Shown here in pieces: positions 5,872-6,768 of a stretch of 6,768 bases of DNA; within the stretch, counting starts at the first letter, position 1; every line of letters begins with the position of its first letter. A program made the translations under genes and the position numbers. Source of the stretch: Prevotellaceae bacterium (GTDB taxonomy: Bacteria > Bacteroidota > Bacteroidia > Bacteroidales > UBA932); NCBI GenBank assembly GCA_031289895.1, contig JAITOP010000228.1, positions 1-6,768 on the forward strand, in the 5' to 3' direction. The notes under the pieces are model-generated. The model did not search any database. It was given only the letters and a program-made list of their open reading frames with translations, and was not told the DNA's origin.

Positions 5872-6456
5872 ATGGCATCAGACAACAACAACACCCAACA
5901 TGGTGGTTTTATTCCAAAATACGGAGGCTACCGCAATCTGCTGGGTTACCAAAAAGCAGAGATTATCTATGATGGGACGGTGTATTTTACAAAACGCTTT
6001 TATAGAAAACCCGACCGCACAATTGACCAAATGGTGCAGGCAGCCCGCAGCGGAAAACAAAATATTGCGGAAGCGAGCATGGCTTCGGCAACATCAAAGG
6101 AAACCGAAATCAAGCTCACTAATGTAGCAAAGGCTTCGCTCGAAGAACTGCTGATTGACTACGAGGATTTTCTGCGGACACACAAACTGCCAATTTGGGA
6201 AAAAGAACACCGCCTTGTTGTTCGTTTTCGCGAACTAAGCCGCACGCCAAACGCCACATACCAAACATACATTAAGGCAATAGAAAACGAAAGCCCCGAA
6301 ATTTGCGCCAACGCTATGATTTGCCTGATAAAAATTACAAACTATCTGCTTGCCAAACAAATACAAAACCTCGAAAAAGATTTTTTGGAAAACGGCGGCT
6401 TGCGTGAACGAATGACAAAGGCAAGGATTGAGAACAGAAATAAGAATAAAATCTGA
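5872..6456 (+). CDS. Four helix bundle suffix-domain protein (23S rRNA IVP-like)
   Basis: The product is 194 residues. The N-terminal two thirds match the four helix bundle / S23 intervening-sequence-protein fold: YRNLLGYQKAEIIYDGTVYF at 20-39, RTIDQMVQAARSGKQNIAEA at 49-68, and TSKETEIKLTNVAKASLEEL at 74-93 followed by LIDYEDFLR. The C-terminal extension, with a predicted helix at about 141-170 and the ending GGLRERMTKAR at 175-185, fits the longer suffix-domain subgroup. Related proteins are encoded in 23S rRNA intervening sequences or stand alone. The DGR accessory protein Avd has the same general fold and binds nucleic acid. The function of free-standing copies is unknown to me. I chose the ATG at 5872 because the longer frame, from a TTG at 5818, would begin inside the hairpin at 5802-5835 and add only a Lys-rich leader. 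The stop TGA at 6454-6456 lies inside an inverted-repeat element. No rRNA or reverse transcriptase is present in the window. Confidence 0.85.
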   Translation: MASDNNNTQHGGFIPKYGGYRNLLGYQKAEIIYDGTVYFTKRFYRKPDRTIDQMVQAARSGKQNIAEASMASATSKETEIKLTNVAKASLEELLIDYEDFLRTHKLPIWEKEHRLVVRFRELSRTPNATYQTYIKAIENESPEICANAMICLIKITNYLLAKQIQNLEKDFLENGGLRERMTKARIENRNKNKI

Positions 6457-6558
6457 ACCTTGATTTTTGCAAGATTTATGGGATTATCAAGATTATTGTG
6501 CGTTTTTAATTTAATCTTGTTTATCTTTGTAATCTTATTAAAATCGGGGTTCAAGACA
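6452..6558. repeat. MITE-like inverted-repeat element, copy 1
   Basis: The element begins TCTGAACCTTGATTTT and ends AAAATCGGGGTTCA plus AGACA. The inner 14-base ends match as inverted repeats at 12 of 14 positions, and internal AAGATT/AATCTT pairs extend the potential stem-loop. Its first 25 bases are identical to copy 2 (6608-6632), and 16 bases near the right end are identical too (6531-6546 and 6656-6671). Copy 1 has about 9 and 20 extra internal bases and one inserted A in the right end. The four helix bundle stop codon lies within its left end. No transposase is encoded. Confidence 0.8.
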
Positions 6559-6605
6559 TGATAAAGTAAATGAAAAATATAAAACAATATGATAACAACA
6601 GAAAA

Positions 6606-6682
6606 TGTCTGAACCTTGATTTTTGCAAGATTATCAAGATTATTTTGCGCTTTGAAATCTTATTAAAATCGTGGTTCAGACA
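6606..6682. repeat. MITE-like inverted-repeat element, copy 2
   Basis: This 77-base element has perfect 10-base terminal inverted repeats, TGTCTGAACC (6606-6615) and GGTTCAGACA (6673-6682). The imperfect pairing TTGATTTT with AAAATCGT and the internal AAGATT/AATCTT pairs extend it. It has the same orientation as copy 1 and lies 47 bases after it. It could fold into a long hairpin as RNA and might act as a 3'-end structure or a nonautonomous mobile element; no target-site duplication is evident. Confidence 0.85.
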
Positions 6683-6752
6683 TCGCTTAACGGGGGAATA
6701 ATACACACTTTTATTAAATTTAAATAATTTCTAAAATAAAATACAATAAAAT

Positions 6753-6768
6753 ATGAAAATAGCAGTAG
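6753..6768 (+). CDS. Start of a downstream gene (partial, MKIAV...)
   Basis: An ATG at 6753 opens a frame reading MKIAV to the window edge. It is preceded by about 40 bases of very A/T-rich sequence ending in AATAAAATATG, the same type of leader seen before the other start codons here, and the inverted-repeat element ends 70 bases upstream. MKIAV is a common start for many enzymes, including nucleotide-binding folds, but five residues do not allow an assignment. Confidence 0.5.

Noticed and set aside
5872..6682. Diversity-generating retroelement
   Set aside because: The four helix bundle protein is related in fold to Avd, but no reverse transcriptase or template/variable repeat pair is present; the direct repeats downstream are inverted-repeat elements, not a TR/VR pair.

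Overview
The window most likely comes from a member of the Bacteroidota, probably a Bacteroidales-like or related uncultured lineage. This rests on four things. The DNA is AT-rich with long A/T tracts, and the genes lack Shine-Dalgarno sites. At least one promoter fits the Bacteroidota -33/-7 type (TAnnTTTG). The proteins found (a large AsmA-like protein, a bacterial OPT transporter, a four helix bundle suffix protein) are typical of the phylum. The intergenic gaps are also packed with short low-complexity repeats. Genus and species cannot be told from the sequence.

Layout, left to right. Positions 3-89 may be the last 28 codons of a plus-strand gene that starts outside the window. Positions 90-738 carry no credible gene. 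They hold a 23-bp direct repeat, clusters of CGTAATT, a 73-bp tandem repeat with two hairpins per unit (one looks like an intrinsic terminator), and a 14-bp tandem array that runs up to the stop codon of the next gene. Positions 739-3324 (minus strand) encode an AsmA-family envelope protein of 861 residues with a recognisable Bacteroidota-type promoter. Positions 3325-3771 are a divergent intergenic region with more CGTAATT clusters, a degenerate ATCTG repeat and a second, shorter 14-bp array in the same orientation as the first. Positions 3772-5781 (plus) encode a 669-residue OPT-family transporter. A 34-base near-perfect hairpin follows. Positions 5872-6456 (plus) encode a 194-residue four helix bundle suffix-domain protein related to the 23S rRNA intervening-sequence protein. 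Its stop codon lies inside the first of two MITE-like inverted-repeat elements (6452-6558 and 6606-6682). The first codons of another plus-strand gene begin at 6753.

The genes do not form an obvious pathway. The AsmA-like protein and the OPT transporter are separate envelope functions transcribed divergently, each ordinary for the phylum. The most unusual parts are the repeats. One is the pair of 14-bp arrays flanking the AsmA gene, each preceded by the same kinds of short modules. The other is the free-standing four helix bundle gene, with a strong palindrome just upstream and two inverted-repeat elements just downstream. No transposase, reverse transcriptase, rRNA, tRNA, CRISPR array or phage gene is visible, so I cannot claim a complete new mobile or defence system.
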